DNA from: Lactiplantibacillus pingfangensis
GTDB lineage: Bacteria; Bacillota; Bacilli; Lactobacillales; Lactobacillaceae
Length of the DNA stretch: 64,000 nt
Assembly: GCF_005404945.1 (NCBI RefSeq)
Contig: NZ_BJDG01000010.1
Span: forward strand, 37,108 to 101,107
Reading direction: 5' to 3'
The notes beneath the pieces are model-generated. The model did not search any database. It worked only from the letters and a program-made list of their open reading frames with translations, and was not told the origin of the DNA. The translations under genes and the position numbers were made by a program. Below, piece after piece: positions 35,845 to 46,064 of this stretch. Position 1 is the first letter of the stretch; the number at the start of each line of letters is the position of its first letter.

Positions 35845-38088
35845 TCATAAATACTGACTGGTGACTGAATTTTTGACCGCCTTAATCCCGGCAACTGGCC
35901 CTTCATATAATACCTGACCGCCATTTTCACCGCCGTCAGGACCAATATCAATCAACCAATCCGCACAACGCATCAAGTCTAAATTATGTTCAATGACAAT
36001 GACCGTATTACCGCGATCAACCAAATTATTAATAATTCCAATAATTAATTCAATGTCAGAGGGATGTAGCCCGGTGGTCGGTTCGTCTAAAATATACAAT
36101 TGACCATGTCGCGTCAATTCCTTCGCAATTTTCAGTCGTTGCCCTTCACCACCAGATAACGTACTCAGCGGTTGTCCTAGCGTAATATAGGCTAAGCCAA
36201 CGGTTTGCAAATGTTTCAACTTGCTGGCAATCTTCGTGCCGCCAAAGAAGCTCACCGCATCTTCAATCGACAACGCCATAATTTCTTGAATATTTTTATC
36301 TTGATAACGGTAGTTTAAAACTGCTGAATCAAACCGCCCACCGTGGCAAAGTGGACAAGTAATTGTCGCATTTTCCATAAATGAGAGATTTAATTCTAAA
36401 ACACCCTTGCCGGCGCATTTTGGACAGGCGCCTTTGGAATTAGCACTAAATAAACTGTCGCTAACATCATTGGCTGTCGCTAATAACTTCCGAATATCGC
36501 CCAAGACGCCTAGATAAGTGGCGGCATTTGACCGACTATTCGCATGCAGTCCCGATTGTGTAATCTGAATGGCTTCCGGATGCTCTTTGGCAAAAACCTG
36601 TTCGACCAAGGTACTCTTGCCAGAACCTGCAACACCAGTCACTACCGTAAACAAACCTTTGGGCACCTTCAACACCGCTGCTTTTAAGTTATGCCGCTCA
36701 CTAGGTTGGCTGACTAAAAAGTCTTGCGGTTGCCGGGGCGCTTGCTTAATCGGCAAATGTCGGTTAAGGTAACGACCGGTTAACGTCTTTGAAGCAAGCA
36801 GCTCCGAATAGGTCCCTGTAAAGGTAACTTCGCCGCCATGCACCCCAGCTTTAGGACCCATATCAACAATATAATCGGCGATTTTGATGACATCAGGATC
36901 ATGTTCGACGACCAAGACGGTATTACCATTATCACGCAATTTCAGCAGCAACTCATTTAATCGATGAACATCACGCGGATGCAACCCAGTACTTGGTTCA
37001 TCCAAAATATAGAGTAAATTCGTCAAACTATTGGATAAATATTTGACTGTTTTCACACGTTGCGATTCGCCACCGGAAAGCGTCGTCGTTTCACGGGTTA
37101 AGCTCAAATAGTCCAGGCCAATATCAATTAAGCCACCAACACGCGCCTGTACCTCGGCTACCAAATTACTCATGCCTGGTAAGGTAAAGCTCGTCAAAGT
37201 TTGTTGTAGATCCGTCAGTTGCATCTCAGTCAACTCAAAAATATTATACCCATTAATTTTAGTGGCTAAAACTTCTGGACGATAACGTTTACCTTGACAA
37301 TCTGGACAAGCCGCCATAATCGCAAATTTTTGAATTCGTTTACGTGCGCTCTCACTGACGCCCTTGCCAACTTTTAAGTTTTGCCGATAAAACCCTTGCT
37401 CGACCCCTTCAAAGTTAACGTCTAAAACAGAATTTTTATACTGAACGGTCACTTTTTTCTCACCATTTAATAAGTGGTCTAATTCAGTCGCATCGTAGTC
37501 AACAATCGGTTTATCCAAATCAAACCAGTCCGTGGCAGCTAATAGCTTAAACATAAACGTCGTCTTACCGTAGCCGGGCAACTGAATTGCCCCGTCATTA
37601 AGCGACTTCGTCTGATCAATAATTGCCGCGCGGTTAACCACGTACGTCTGACCGATTCCTTCACAAGTCGGACACATCCCGGTTGGTGAATTGAATGAAA
37701 AGGCATCACTTGAAGTCCCATAATGCGGCTGACCAAACCGAGAAAATAAAATTCTCAAAATCGAATTAATATCTGTCACCGTGCCTAAAGTCGACCGTGC
37801 ATTACCACCAATTGGTTTTTGGTCGATCACAATTGCTGTCGACAAATTATGCACCTCATCGACATCCGGACGATGGTATTTTGGCAAATACAAACGAGTA
37901 AAGGCATCATAAGTACTATTTAATTGACGCCCGGCTTCCTGTGCAATCGTATCAAACACAATTGATGATTTTCCAGACCCAGAAACACCAGTGAAAACCG
38001 TCAACTTATTTTTAGGAATCCGTAAACTCACATTTTTGAGATTATTCTCCCGGTCATTGACAATTTCAATAAAATCAGAATTAGACAT
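35845..38088 (-). CDS. UvrA-like ABC ATPase, short class (UvrA2/DrrC type)
   Basis: A 747-residue protein, about 200 shorter than canonical UvrA. Two ATPase modules are present: GVSGSGKSSIVF and TTLSGGESQRVKT with YILDEPSTGLHP, then GVAGSGKSTLVE and STLSGGEGQRLKI with YILDEPTTGLHP. Cys pairs CPTCEG, CPDCQG, CPKCAG and CPLCHG form zinc modules. The missing mass corresponds to the UvrB-binding and insertion regions, so it is likely the class linked to drug or DNA-lesion resistance rather than the main excision repair UvrA. Monocistronic. Confidence 0.87.
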   Translation of the reverse strand: MSNSDFIEIVNDRENNLKNVSLRIPKNKLTVFTGVSGSGKSSIVFDTIAQEAGRQLNSTYDAFTRLYLPKYHRPDVDEVHNLSTAIVIDQKPIGGNARSTLGTVTDINSILRILFSRFGQPHYGTSSDAFSFNSPTGMCPTCEGIGQTYVVNRAAIIDQTKSLNDGAIQLPGYGKTTFMFKLLAATDWFDLDKPIVDYDATELDHLLNGEKKVTVQYKNSVLDVNFEGVEQGFYRQNLKVGKGVSESARKRIQKFAIMAACPDCQGKRYRPEVLATKINGYNIFELTEMQLTDLQQTLTSFTLPGMSNLVAEVQARVGGLIDIGLDYLSLTRETTTLSGGESQRVKTVKYLSNSLTNLLYILDEPSTGLHPRDVHRLNELLLKLRDNGNTVLVVEHDPDVIKIADYIVDMGPKAGVHGGEVTFTGTYSELLASKTLTGRYLNRHLPIKQAPRQPQDFLVSQPSERHNLKAAVLKVPKGLFTVVTGVAGSGKSTLVEQVFAKEHPEAIQITQSGLHANSRSNAATYLGVLGDIRKLLATANDVSDSLFSANSKGACPKCAGKGVLELNLSFMENATITCPLCHGGRFDSAVLNYRYQDKNIQEIMALSIEDAVSFFGGTKIASKLKHLQTVGLAYITLGQPLSTLSGGEGQRLKIAKELTRHGQLYILDEPTTGLHPSDIELIIGIINNLVDRGNTVIVIEHNLDLMRCADWLIDIGPDGGENGGQVLYEGPVAGIKAVKNSVTSQYL

Positions 38089-38256
38089 TGTGCCCTCCTC
38101 GTAGTCGGCTTCAGTGACAAAACGACTTCAAATATAGCATAATTTACCCATTAGGCCTAACAAGATGACTTCCAAATTGTTGATAATTAAAGCGCTAACA
38201 AGTTTGTGGGAAAACAGCCTCATAATCAACCACTTTCGGTTGGTCTTAAGCATGCA

Positions 38257-38310
38257 ATCACAACCAAATAACGCCGGCACAAGTTAGTGTCGGCGCATTT
38301 AGGCTGTGAT
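38257..38310. repeat. Strong imperfect hairpin upstream of the UvrA-like gene
   Basis: Arms of about 23 nt (ATCACA..CCAAATAACGCCGGCAC and GTGTCGGCGCATTTAGG..TGTGAT) pair with a few mismatches. It lacks a clear T run. It lies 25 nt after the GNAT stop codon and may end that transcript, or may be a repeat. Confidence 0.5.
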
Positions 38311-38334
38311 TTAAGTTAGAAAACTTTCTTGGCA

Positions 38335-38781
38335 CTAAAGTTTTAAGATCATATCTTGATGTGGAATCCCATCTTCCAAATAAACTGCCGAAACTGGTTT
38401 GAATCCAAATGACCGGTAAAAACGATCTAAATAATGTTGTGCCTGAATATTAATCTGTGTCGTGGCCGGCCATAACCGTTGAATTTCAGCGATGGCGGCT
38501 CGGATTAGGGCTTGACCATTGCCGTTGCCACGCGCTGCGGCACTAACCACAATTCGCCCGAACCGTGCTTGATCATCGGGTTCTTTCATTAATCTGGCAT
38601 AGGCAACGAGTTGTCCATTAGCAGCGGTTCCCATCAAATGGCTTGCCGTTAAATCCGTATCATCAACATCTTGGTAGGCACAATTTTGTTCAACAACGAA
38701 AATTTGAACACGCAATTTATAAATTGCTTGCAGTTGTCGCGGCGTTAATTGATCAAACTGAATCGTTTTAAAAGCTAACAT
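38335..38781 (-). CDS. GNAT family N-acetyltransferase (ElaA-like)
   Basis: A 148-residue acetyltransferase of the ElaA type. It starts MLAFKTIQFDQLTPRQLQAI and contains LRVQIFVVEQNCAYQDVDDTD, the family signature. The acetyl-CoA loop region is FGRIVVSAAARGNGNGQALI, and the end YLEDGIPHQDMIL is typical. The substrate is unknown. The start at 38781 follows GAGGAG; the longer frame to 38808 contains that ribosome site. Confidence 0.9.
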   Translation of the reverse strand: MLAFKTIQFDQLTPRQLQAIYKLRVQIFVVEQNCAYQDVDDTDLTASHLMGTAANGQLVAYARLMKEPDDQARFGRIVVSAAARGNGNGQALIRAAIAEIQRLWPATTQINIQAQHYLDRFYRSFGFKPVSAVYLEDGIPHQDMILKL

Positions 38782-38808
38782 TTTGAGGACTCCTCTAAAA
38801 AATGGCAT

Positions 38809-38843
38809 AAAAAAACTAGTAACCTGATCTCAGCGTTACTAGT
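38809..38843 (-). terminator. Terminator of tRNA-Gly
   Basis: ACTAGTAAC and GTTACTAGT pair, followed by TTTTTTT on the minus strand. Confidence 0.85.
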
Positions 38844-38861
38844 CAACCGATTTGGATGTTA

Positions 38862-38932
38862 AGCGGGTGACGAGAATCGGACTCGCGACTCAAGCTTGGG
38901 AAGCTTGTATTTTACCACTAAACTACACCCGC
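38862..38932 (-). tRNA. tRNA-Gly (anticodon CCC)
   Basis: A 71-nt cloverleaf. Acceptor GCGGGTG pairs with CACCCGC; the anticodon arm is CAAGC-TTCCCAA-GCTTG, giving anticodon CCC; the T arm contains GTCCGATTC. The CCA end is not encoded. A terminator follows. Confidence 0.93.
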
Positions 38933-38993
38933 ATTGACAACAGAAAATAGTATAGCATATATTTTCTGCCTTGTCATCGCCAAATTTAAAAAT

Positions 38994-39239
38994 TTATGCC
39001 TCCGGTTCTGGAACCTCGACCGGAGCTGGTGCGGCTTTAATCATCTTAGCATCGGCCTTACGGACCACCGCACGATGATTGTATTCATTAACAATTGGTT
39101 CATCAGATTTTGTAAACTCTTTGATTAAGATCAAAACTGAGTTTTCATAGACTTTTTCAATTTCACCTTTAAAATCATGTTCAAGTGAAGCAAACTTTTT
39201 ACCTTGGACGTAATCGCCAACTTTAAATTCTACCGTCAT
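38994..39239 (-). CDS. DUF2187 family small protein
   Basis: An 81-residue protein starting MTVEFKVGDYVQGKKFASLE, with FKGEIEKVYENSVLILI and NHRAVVRKADAKMI. This is the SH3-like beta-barrel layout of the DUF2187/YkvS family. The last 12 residues are an Ala/Pro/Glu tail. The function is not established. AAGGAG lies upstream of the ATG at 39239; the longer frame to 39257 covers that site. Confidence 0.82.
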   Translation of the reverse strand: MTVEFKVGDYVQGKKFASLEHDFKGEIEKVYENSVLILIKEFTKSDEPIVNEYNHRAVVRKADAKMIKAAPAPVEVPEPEA

Positions 39240-39310
39240 TAGAAAGCTCCTTCTCATTCAAATTGATAACAAATATTATCAAATAACCGCCACAGTTGCA
39301 AGCCCAAAGA

Positions 39311-40702
39311 TTAATTTTTTACAGAAGTTTCCGCAGTTGAAACAACGTTTTCGTGAATATGCCGTTCTGAACGCGCTAAGTTTCGCAGTTCACGCACCGC
39401 TTTCACGTATGCCGGTAAGAGCACCGCACACGACCCTAGCCACGCCAAAGGTTCAGACGAGCAAGCGCCCGTGTAGCCGAACAGCCGCACCATGATCAGG
39501 GCCGCAAAGACTCGCATAAACAGTTCTGCCGCCCCGGCCAAGGTTGGAATGGCACTTCGACCCAAACCTTGGAGGGTGTTTCGCATGATGAATAACATAG
39601 AGAGCAAAATATAAGTGCTCCCGATGACATTAAAATAAGTTTGTGACAAATTAAGCACGGCCATATCTTGATGGCCCACAAATAAGCCGACCAATTGCTT
39701 GCCCCAAATAATTTCAATTAACCCAGCCGCAACACTAAAACTACCAGAAAGCCACATCGTCTGCTTAACCCCTTTGACGATGCGATCATACTTATGGGCA
39801 CCAAAGTTTTGCGCCGCAAAAGTTGCCATGGTCACCCCAAAAGACATTAACGGTTGCGTCGCAACTTGGTCAATTTTTTGTGCCGCGGTCGTCGCTGCGA
39901 CGGAATTCGTTCCCAGACTATTTAACGCGGCCTGTAACACAATGGTCCCAATCGCAATGATTGACATCTGAAACGCCATTGGCAAGCCAACCTTCAAATG
40001 GGCAGACACTTCGGGACGCCGCAGTTTGAAATGCCGGCGGCCAATATGCAGAATCGGCACCCGCGCAATGATATAAACCACACACATCAAGGTGGCGATT
40101 AATTGCGCCAAAATCGTCGCCCAGCCAGCACCAGCAATTCCCCAGTGGAAGCCCAAGATAAACAGTAATTCCAGTCCAATATTAATTAACGAACTCACAA
40201 TCAGAAACCACAAGGGTGTCCGACTATCTCCGAGCGCACGAATGATATTTGAGAGCAAGTTGAACGCAATTGGCGCCAACATCCCACCCAACATGATTTG
40301 TAAGAAGGTCCGCGCGTCATTGATAATATCTTTTGGTGTCTGCATTAAAATTAAAATATGATCAACAAAAATCAATGAAATAACCGTCAAAATGAGACCA
40401 ACAATCAAACTAACCACGATACTGATCGCAAAACTACGTCGCACGCCCTTATAATCTTTCGCGCCATAATGTTGGGCAGTTAAGATTGACAACCCCGCCG
40501 TTAACCCTTGGGCAAAGCCAATAATTAAGAATTGGACACTCCCTGTGGACCCGACGGCAGCTAAGGCTTTAACGCCTAAAGTCTGTCCGACAATCAATGT
40601 ATCTGATAAGCTATAAAATTGTTGAAAAATATTTCCGATCAATAATGGAATCGTAAACCAAAAAATTAGTTTTAACGGTTTCCCCTTCGTTAAATCGTTC
40701 AT
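39311..40702 (-). CDS. MATE family multidrug exporter
   Basis: A 463-residue membrane protein with twelve hydrophobic segments in two related halves. It starts MNDLTKGKPLKLIFWFTIPL, then QQFYSLSDTLIVGQTLGVKA, the usual DinF/NorM-like start. NIIRALGDSRTPLW and RNTLQGLGRSAIPTLAG are the paired loop motifs. It is probably a cation-coupled efflux pump; the substrate is unknown. The start at 40702 follows AAAGGAG; the longer frame to 40768 is not supported. Confidence 0.9.
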   Translation of the reverse strand: MNDLTKGKPLKLIFWFTIPLLIGNIFQQFYSLSDTLIVGQTLGVKALAAVGSTGSVQFLIIGFAQGLTAGLSILTAQHYGAKDYKGVRRSFAISIVVSLIVGLILTVISLIFVDHILILMQTPKDIINDARTFLQIMLGGMLAPIAFNLLSNIIRALGDSRTPLWFLIVSSLINIGLELLFILGFHWGIAGAGWATILAQLIATLMCVVYIIARVPILHIGRRHFKLRRPEVSAHLKVGLPMAFQMSIIAIGTIVLQAALNSLGTNSVAATTAAQKIDQVATQPLMSFGVTMATFAAQNFGAHKYDRIVKGVKQTMWLSGSFSVAAGLIEIIWGKQLVGLFVGHQDMAVLNLSQTYFNVIGSTYILLSMLFIMRNTLQGLGRSAIPTLAGAAELFMRVFAALIMVRLFGYTGACSSEPLAWLGSCAVLLPAYVKAVRELRNLARSERHIHENVVSTAETSVKN

Positions 40703-41070
40703 TTTTACGCTCCTTTCGTTAATTAGACTTGTCACTTGGTAACCGTTTTCTTTCCCGTCAGTTCGCAAGCAAACTTTGTTAGTATAACAACTTTACCTTA
40801 GCAATACTAGTCATTTACCCCAAAATATAAAAGTATTTGTTTTCGAAAGATTTTGACCAAATTTTCTAGCAATCACTACGGTTCAAATTTCTAGTGACAC
40901 TCCTTCAAATCGGCCGGTTGGCTCAAAAAATTAATTAACTGATAGACAATTGTTTTTGTCAGCCCATTGCTGGTTCTCGACCACCTGTCTTATCTGTGGC
41001 TACAACGAATTGCCTTGAACAATTAAATTAATTTAAAATGATAAGTCTGACAAATTTATGAGAATTTGGT
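40703..41070. other. AT-rich intergenic stretch upstream of the Met T-box
   Basis: About 370 bp between divergent genes. It must hold the MATE promoter. I find no convincing coding frame, RNA gene or repeat in it. Confidence 0.5.
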
Positions 41071-41099
41071 TTGACGTCAACCAAAATTGGTGGTATTTT
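41071..41099 (+). promoter_or_regulatory. Promoter of the metE operon
   Basis: -35 TTGACG (41071-41076), 17-bp spacer, weak -10 TATTTT (41094-41099). The -35 lies in an imperfect palindrome centred on GACGTC. Confidence 0.5.
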
Positions 41100-41130
41100 C
41101 TAATCAATCACAAAAAACAATGACAACGTC

Positions 41131-41385
41131 TTGACGAGGAAAGTAAGTTACGACGGCTACTAAGTGAGCTTGGACCAGTGTGAACCAAGTTAGCCTGTTG
41201 TTTCCGAAAAATGGCCTCTAAACGGCACCACTGAGCGCATGCTAGGTGATGACAGTCAGCTACTGTTAACCAGCTACCGTATGAGATGTACGGGATAAGT
41301 TCAATATCGTGAGGTATTGATAAACTAAGGTGGTACCACGAACGGCAGCTTCGTCCTTTTCGGAAGAAGTTGTCGTTTTTTTGTC
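41131..41385 (+). promoter_or_regulatory. Methionine T-box leader
   Basis: The Stem I base GAGG (41136-41139) pairs with CCTC (41215-41218), enclosing AAAGTAAG on one side and GAAAAATGG on the other. This puts ATG (41211-41213), the Met codon, as specifier. The T-box sequence AAGGTGGTACCACG is at 41327-41340 and the terminator hairpin with seven T at 41342-41383. Uncharged tRNA-Met should turn on metE. Confidence 0.92.
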
Positions 41386-41428
41386 GTCTAATTTTATTTT
41401 AATCAGTTAATACGAAGGAGTGGTCAAT

Positions 41429-43735
41429 ATGGCAGTAATCAGTAGCAACTTAGGGTATCCCCGTTTAGGTGAACATCGCGAATGGAAACATCTATTGGAA
41501 CATTATTGGCAGCACAAACTCACTGATGCCGAATTTCATGTCGCGGCCAAAAAGTTACGCTTGGCCAACCTGAAAAAGGAACGCGATCTGGGGGTTGATC
41601 TCATTCCGGTTGCCGACAATTCGGACTACGATCATGTGCTCGACACCTTGGCCGCATTTGGCGCGGTACCAACTCGTTTTGGGCACTTTGATCACGCGCT
41701 AAATCTATCAGAATATTATGCCATTGCCAGAGGAACTAAAACAGCTGTCGCCGCCGAAATGACGAAATGGTTCAATATTAACTATCACTATATTGTGCCC
41801 GAATTCGATGACATCAACTTTAAATTGTTAGACAATCGCTGGCTTCGCTACTATCAGGAAGCCAAAGACGCGCTCAATATTGATGGCAAACCGGTCATTC
41901 TCGGCCCAGTTTCCTTCTTAAAGCTTGGCAAACGTCACGGCGCCTATTTAGATGATGCCGCCGTCGCGGAACTCTTACCGCAACTCTTACCGCTCTACCA
42001 ACAAGTTTTCCAAGAACTTGCCGCGGCCGGGGCACAATGGATTCAATTAGACGAACCGACCTTAGTTAAAACCACCGATTCGGCTGAACTAGTTCCCTAT
42101 CGGACCGCCTTGCACCGCTTGCATGATGCCGTGCCGGGCTTAAAAATTGAACTCCAAACCTATTTTGACAGTCTGGATTTATATGATGAAATCATCAACT
42201 TCCCCGTTCAGGCAATCGGTCTCGACTTAATTCATGATCATGGTGAAAACTTGGCGCATTTACGTCAAAGTGGGTTTCCAACCGATAAGATTTTAGCGGC
42301 CGGACTCATTGATGGCCACAATATTTGGGCGAGCGACTTAACTCAGAAATTTCAATTGGTTCAAGAATTACAACAACTGGTGACCTCTGATCGCTTGTGG
42401 CTCCAACCAGCAAACTCGTTACTACATGTCCCAATCACCACCGCAAATGAAACTAAGGCTGATCCGGTCTTATTAGGTGGTTTGGCCTTTGCTGACCAAA
42501 AACTACAGGAACTCGCCGTCTTAACGCAAGCCGCGAATCAAGGTGTCGCTGCGGTACAAGGGGCCTTTGATCGTAACCAGGCCAACTTAACCGCACTCAA
42601 CGCCTCCACCCATCGTAACAATGCCGCGGTTCGCGCTGCAGAAGCGGCCTTGCCAACCCAAACGTTCGAACGGCAAGCCCCATTCGCGACGCGCATCAAA
42701 TTACAACACGATCGGCTTCAGTTGCCACTGCTACCGACAACGACCATTGGCAGCTTCCCACAGAGTCCAACCGTGCGGACTAAACGGGCAGCCTGGCGTA
42801 AAGGTAAACTGGCTGACAAGGACTATCAAGCCTTTCTCAAGGCCGAAACCAAACGCTGGATTGATTTGCAAACCGACCTCGGCCTAGACGTCTTAGTTCA
42901 CGGTGAATTTGAACGAACGGATATGGTTGAATATTTCGGTCAAAAGTTGACTGGTTTCTACGCCACTCAAAATGGCTGGGTGCAATCTTACGGTTCCCGG
43001 GGCGTGCGGCCACCGGTCATCTTCGGCGATGTTGCCTATACTAAACCTATTACAGTTGCGGAATCCGTCTACGCCCAAAGTCTCACAGACAAGCCAGTCA
43101 AGGGCATGCTGACCGCACCGCTAACGATTATCAACTGGAGTTTTGTCCGTGATGATATCTCAAAAGCACAAGTGCAAAATCAGATTGCCTTAGCCTTACG
43201 CCAAGAAGTCCAAAATCTTGAAAAGGCGGGCATTAAAATTATCCAAGTGGACGAACCAGCCTTGCGTGAAGGGCTACCCCTGAAACAACGCCACTGGCAA
43301 GCTTACTTAGACGAAGCCGTCTATTCATTTAAAATTACCACGACTGGCGTCGCCAATGACACCCAAATTCATACGCATATGTGCTACTCGAACTTCGGGG
43401 ACATTATTGACACGATCAAAGCACTCGATGCTGACGTCATCTCAATTGAAACCTCGCGTAGTCACGGTGAAATTATTTCCGCCTTTGAACAAACGGGCTA
43501 CGATCAAGAAATCGGGCTTGGGGTCTACGACATTCACAGTCCACGGGTACCAACTGTCGCCGAAATCGAAGCAAACATTCAACGCGCCTTACGTGTGATT
43601 GACCCAAGACAATTTTGGATTAATCCCGACTGTGGCCTAAAAACACGTCAAGAACCCGAAACACTCGCCGCGTTGAAAAATATGGTTGCTGCCCGTAACG
43701 CGATTCAAGCACAACTCAGCACCGCAACCCATTAG
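41429..43735 (+). CDS. metE: Cobalamin-independent methionine synthase
   Basis: A 768-residue enzyme that transfers a methyl group from 5-methyl-THF polyglutamate to homocysteine. The N-terminal domain starts [16 protein letters not shown], and [11 protein letters not shown] follows. The catalytic domain carries [50 protein letters not shown] (zinc His/Cys), [11 protein letters not shown] and NPDCGLKTR (zinc Cys). All zinc ligands appear present. The ATG at 41429 follows GAAGGAG; a GTG three codons upstream lies too close to that site. Confidence 0.96.
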   Translation: MAVISSNLGYPRLGEHREWKHLLEHYWQHKLTDAEFHVAAKKLRLANLKKERDLGVDLIPVADNSDYDHVLDTLAAFGAVPTRFGHFDHALNLSEYYAIARGTKTAVAAEMTKWFNINYHYIVPEFDDINFKLLDNRWLRYYQEAKDALNIDGKPVILGPVSFLKLGKRHGAYLDDAAVAELLPQLLPLYQQVFQELAAAGAQWIQLDEPTLVKTTDSAELVPYRTALHRLHDAVPGLKIELQTYFDSLDLYDEIINFPVQAIGLDLIHDHGENLAHLRQSGFPTDKILAAGLIDGHNIWASDLTQKFQLVQELQQLVTSDRLWLQPANSLLHVPITTANETKADPVLLGGLAFADQKLQELAVLTQAANQGVAAVQGAFDRNQANLTALNASTHRNNAAVRAAEAALPTQTFERQAPFATRIKLQHDRLQLPLLPTTTIGSFPQSPTVRTKRAAWRKGKLADKDYQAFLKAETKRWIDLQTDLGLDVLVHGEFERTDMVEYFGQKLTGFYATQNGWVQSYGSRGVRPPVIFGDVAYTKPITVAESVYAQSLTDKPVKGMLTAPLTIINWSFVRDDISKAQVQNQIALALRQEVQNLEKAGIKIIQVDEPALREGLPLKQRHWQAYLDEAVYSFKITTTGVANDTQIHTHMCYSNFGDIIDTIKALDADVISIETSRSHGEIISAFEQTGYDQEIGLGVYDIHSPRVPTVAEIEANIQRALRVIDPRQFWINPDCGLKTRQEPETLAALKNMVAARNAIQAQLSTATH

Positions 43736-43746
43736 GAGGTGGCACC

Positions 43747-45603
43747 ATGGAGCTACGACAAGCTTTACAACAACGCGTTTTAGTTGCGGACGGGGCCATG
43801 GGTACCCTCTTATATGGTAACTATGGCATCTCCTCCGCCTTTGAAAATCTAAATTTGACCCATCCAGATACAATTTTACGGGTGCATCAATCTTACATTA
43901 ACGCCGGTGCCGACATTATTCAGACGAATACTTACGCCGCGAACCGCCTTAAATTAACCCGCTATGATTTGCAAGACCAAGTGTCTGCCATTAACCAGGC
44001 TGCCGTTAAACTGGCCGTTCAAGCCCGCGCACAGGCGGATCACCCGGTTTACATTTTGGGGACCATCGGCGGCCTCGCTGGTGATACCGATCAAACGGTC
44101 TTGCAGGCAACGCCTGCTCAAAGAACCGCCAGCTTAACAGAACAGTTAACGGCCCTCTTAGCCACTGAGCAACTCGACGGACTTCTCTTAGAAACTTACT
44201 ACGACTTAGCTGAGTTGCTAACCGCTTTGAAATTCGTCAAGACACAGACCGACTTGCCAGTCATCACCAACGTTTCCATGCTAGCGCCAGGCGTGCTGCG
44301 AGACGGGACGACTTTCGCTGACGCGGTTAGCCAACTGGCGGCTGCCGGTGCAGATGTCATTGGCGCGAACTGTCGACTGGGCCCTTATTACCTTGCGCAA
44401 TCGTTTGAAACCCTCACAGTTCCGGCAACGGTCAAATTGGCTGTCTATCCCAATTCTGGCCTACCCGGTACGGATCAAGACGGTCACGTGGTCTATGATG
44501 GTGAACCGAGTTACTTTGAGGAATACGCCGAACGCTTTCGTCAACTCGGCTTAAACATTATTGGTGGCTGTTGTGGCACCACCCCGCTGCATACCGCGGC
44601 GCTTGTTCGTGGCTTGAGTAGTCGTGCCATCGTTTCCCATCGGTCGCAAGTGGTTCAGCAAAAAGCGACTCAGCTCACGCCAGCCGTGGGACAACATCCG
44701 TTTTTGCAAAAAGTGGCTACTCAAAAAACGGCGTTAGTCGAACTAGACCCGCCGAAGGATTTTGAGACGACTAAATTTTTCAAAGGCGCTCAACGCTTAA
44801 AGGCCGCCGGAGTTGATGGTATCACCTTATCGGATAACTCGCTGGCCACAGTCCGCATCGCCAATGCCACGATTGCCGCAGAGCTGAAGCTAACTTATGG
44901 GATTACGCCAATCGTCCATCTGACCACGCGTGATCATAATTTGATTGGTTTGCAATCTGAAATTATGGGCCTTCACAGTCTCGGAATTGAAGATATTCTC
45001 GCAGTGACGGGTGATCCAGCTAAATTGGGTGACTTTCCGGGAGCGACTTCGGTTGGCGATGTCCGTTCGGTAGAATTGATCAAATTGATTAAACAATTCA
45101 ATAGTGGGATTGGACCAACCGGTAACTCGTTAAAACAAGCCAGCGATTTTCGTGTCGCCGGTGCCTTTAACCCGAACGCCTATCGGACTAATGTCTCTAC
45201 CAAGTCAATTGAACGCAAAATCAGTTATGGTTGTGATTACATTATTACCCAACCAGTCTTTGATCTCGCAAATGTTGATGCCTTGGCAGACGCCCTCGCA
45301 GCCAATCAAGTTCATATTCCCGTTTTTATCGGTGTCATGCCCTTAGTTTCTAAACGGAATGCCGAATTTTTACATCATGAAGTTCATGGCATTCGGCTAC
45401 CTAAAGTCGTGCTTGAACGGATGGGGCAAGCTGAACTTGATGGCAACGAACGCGCCGTGGGACTCCAAATTGCCAAAGAATTGATTGATGGTATTTGTGA
45501 CCGCTTTAACGGCGTCCACATTGTGACCCCTTTCAATCGCTTCAAAACTGTCATTGAACTCGTCAATTACGTCCAAGCTAAAAATTTAACCTTAACCAAA
45601 TAA
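43747..45603 (+). CDS. yitJ: Bifunctional homocysteine S-methyltransferase / methylenetetrahydrofolate reductase
   Basis: A 618-residue fusion. Residues ~1-290 are a homocysteine methyltransferase: DGAMGTLLY, QTNTYAANRLKL, GANCRLGP and GGCCGTTP provide the zinc Cys residues. Residues ~320-615 are a MetF-like reductase: VELDPPKDFETTKFFKGAQ, ILAVTGDPAKLGDFPGATSV, FRVAGAFNPNAY, YIITQPVFD and PFNRFKTVIEL. It can make 5-methyl-THF for MetE and methylate homocysteine itself. It starts 12 bp after metE with AGGAGG, so it belongs to the same T-box operon. Confidence 0.93.
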   Translation: MELRQALQQRVLVADGAMGTLLYGNYGISSAFENLNLTHPDTILRVHQSYINAGADIIQTNTYAANRLKLTRYDLQDQVSAINQAAVKLAVQARAQADHPVYILGTIGGLAGDTDQTVLQATPAQRTASLTEQLTALLATEQLDGLLLETYYDLAELLTALKFVKTQTDLPVITNVSMLAPGVLRDGTTFADAVSQLAAAGADVIGANCRLGPYYLAQSFETLTVPATVKLAVYPNSGLPGTDQDGHVVYDGEPSYFEEYAERFRQLGLNIIGGCCGTTPLHTAALVRGLSSRAIVSHRSQVVQQKATQLTPAVGQHPFLQKVATQKTALVELDPPKDFETTKFFKGAQRLKAAGVDGITLSDNSLATVRIANATIAAELKLTYGITPIVHLTTRDHNLIGLQSEIMGLHSLGIEDILAVTGDPAKLGDFPGATSVGDVRSVELIKLIKQFNSGIGPTGNSLKQASDFRVAGAFNPNAYRTNVSTKSIERKISYGCDYIITQPVFDLANVDALADALAANQVHIPVFIGVMPLVSKRNAEFLHHEVHGIRLPKVVLERMGQAELDGNERAVGLQIAKELIDGICDRFNGVHIVTPFNRFKTVIELVNYVQAKNLTLTK

Positions 45604-45609
45604 AAACTT

Positions 45610-45669
45610 AACGCCTCCGTTCAACACTTTCATGCTAAAATTAGACTCGAAGTGTTGAACGGAGGCGTT
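45610..45669 (+). promoter_or_regulatory. Long hairpin joining the metE operon to the next gene
   Basis: Perfect 20-bp arms (45610-45629 and 45650-45669) around a 20-nt loop. The right arm contains CGGAGG, the ribosome site of the next gene (ATG at 45673). The loop contains an extended -10 TGC-TAAAAT (45633-45641). Only four T follow, so termination may be partial. Confidence 0.7.
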
Positions 45670-45672
45670 TTA

Positions 45673-46032
45673 ATGATTTTAAGTATTCATCTGATTAGCT
45701 GGCTGTGGTTACTGATTATGGTCATCGCAGGACTCACCCGTCATTCGGTCAAGGCGACGAACCGCTATCTCATTTTAGGTCGGCTCGGTTATTTGCTATT
45801 AATTATCAGTGGCGTTTATCTTAGTACTAAAACTTTCGGCGCTGCCTGGGGACTCACGATTTTAAAGGGTCTCTTAGGTATCGGAACGATTGGCCTCATC
45901 GAAATTGCCTTTGCCCGCAAGCAAGAAAGCCGGCTTAGTCCGCAATTGATTACCTTATTAGTGGCCGGACTAGTGCTGACGGTGGCTTGTGGATTCGGTC
46001 TACATTATTTATTGGCCGGTCACCTGTTCTAA
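45673..46032 (+). CDS. DUF1516 (YisL-like) membrane protein
   Basis: A 119-residue protein with four hydrophobic helices, starting MILSIHLISWLWLLIMVIAG. It matches the YisL/DUF1516 family, of unknown function. The true ATG is at 45673 because GGAGG lies directly before it; the frame from 45652 includes the hairpin arm. It follows the metE operon and is convergent with gtrA. Confidence 0.82.
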   Translation: MILSIHLISWLWLLIMVIAGLTRHSVKATNRYLILGRLGYLLLIISGVYLSTKTFGAAWGLTILKGLLGIGTIGLIEIAFARKQESRLSPQLITLLVAGLVLTVACGFGLHYLLAGHLF

Positions 46033-46064
46033 AAAAAGCGCTTGGCAAGCTTGCCAAACGCTAA
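46031..46064. terminator. Terminator between DUF1516 gene and gtrA
   Basis: AGCG-TTGGCAAG and its complement form a tight hairpin, with seven T on the minus strand. It ends gtrA and overlaps its last codons. Confidence 0.85.

Noticed and set aside
41131..41385. SAM riboswitch upstream of metE
   Set aside because: The sequence has the T-box motif GGTGGTACCACG and a Met specifier; SAM riboswitch core features are absent.
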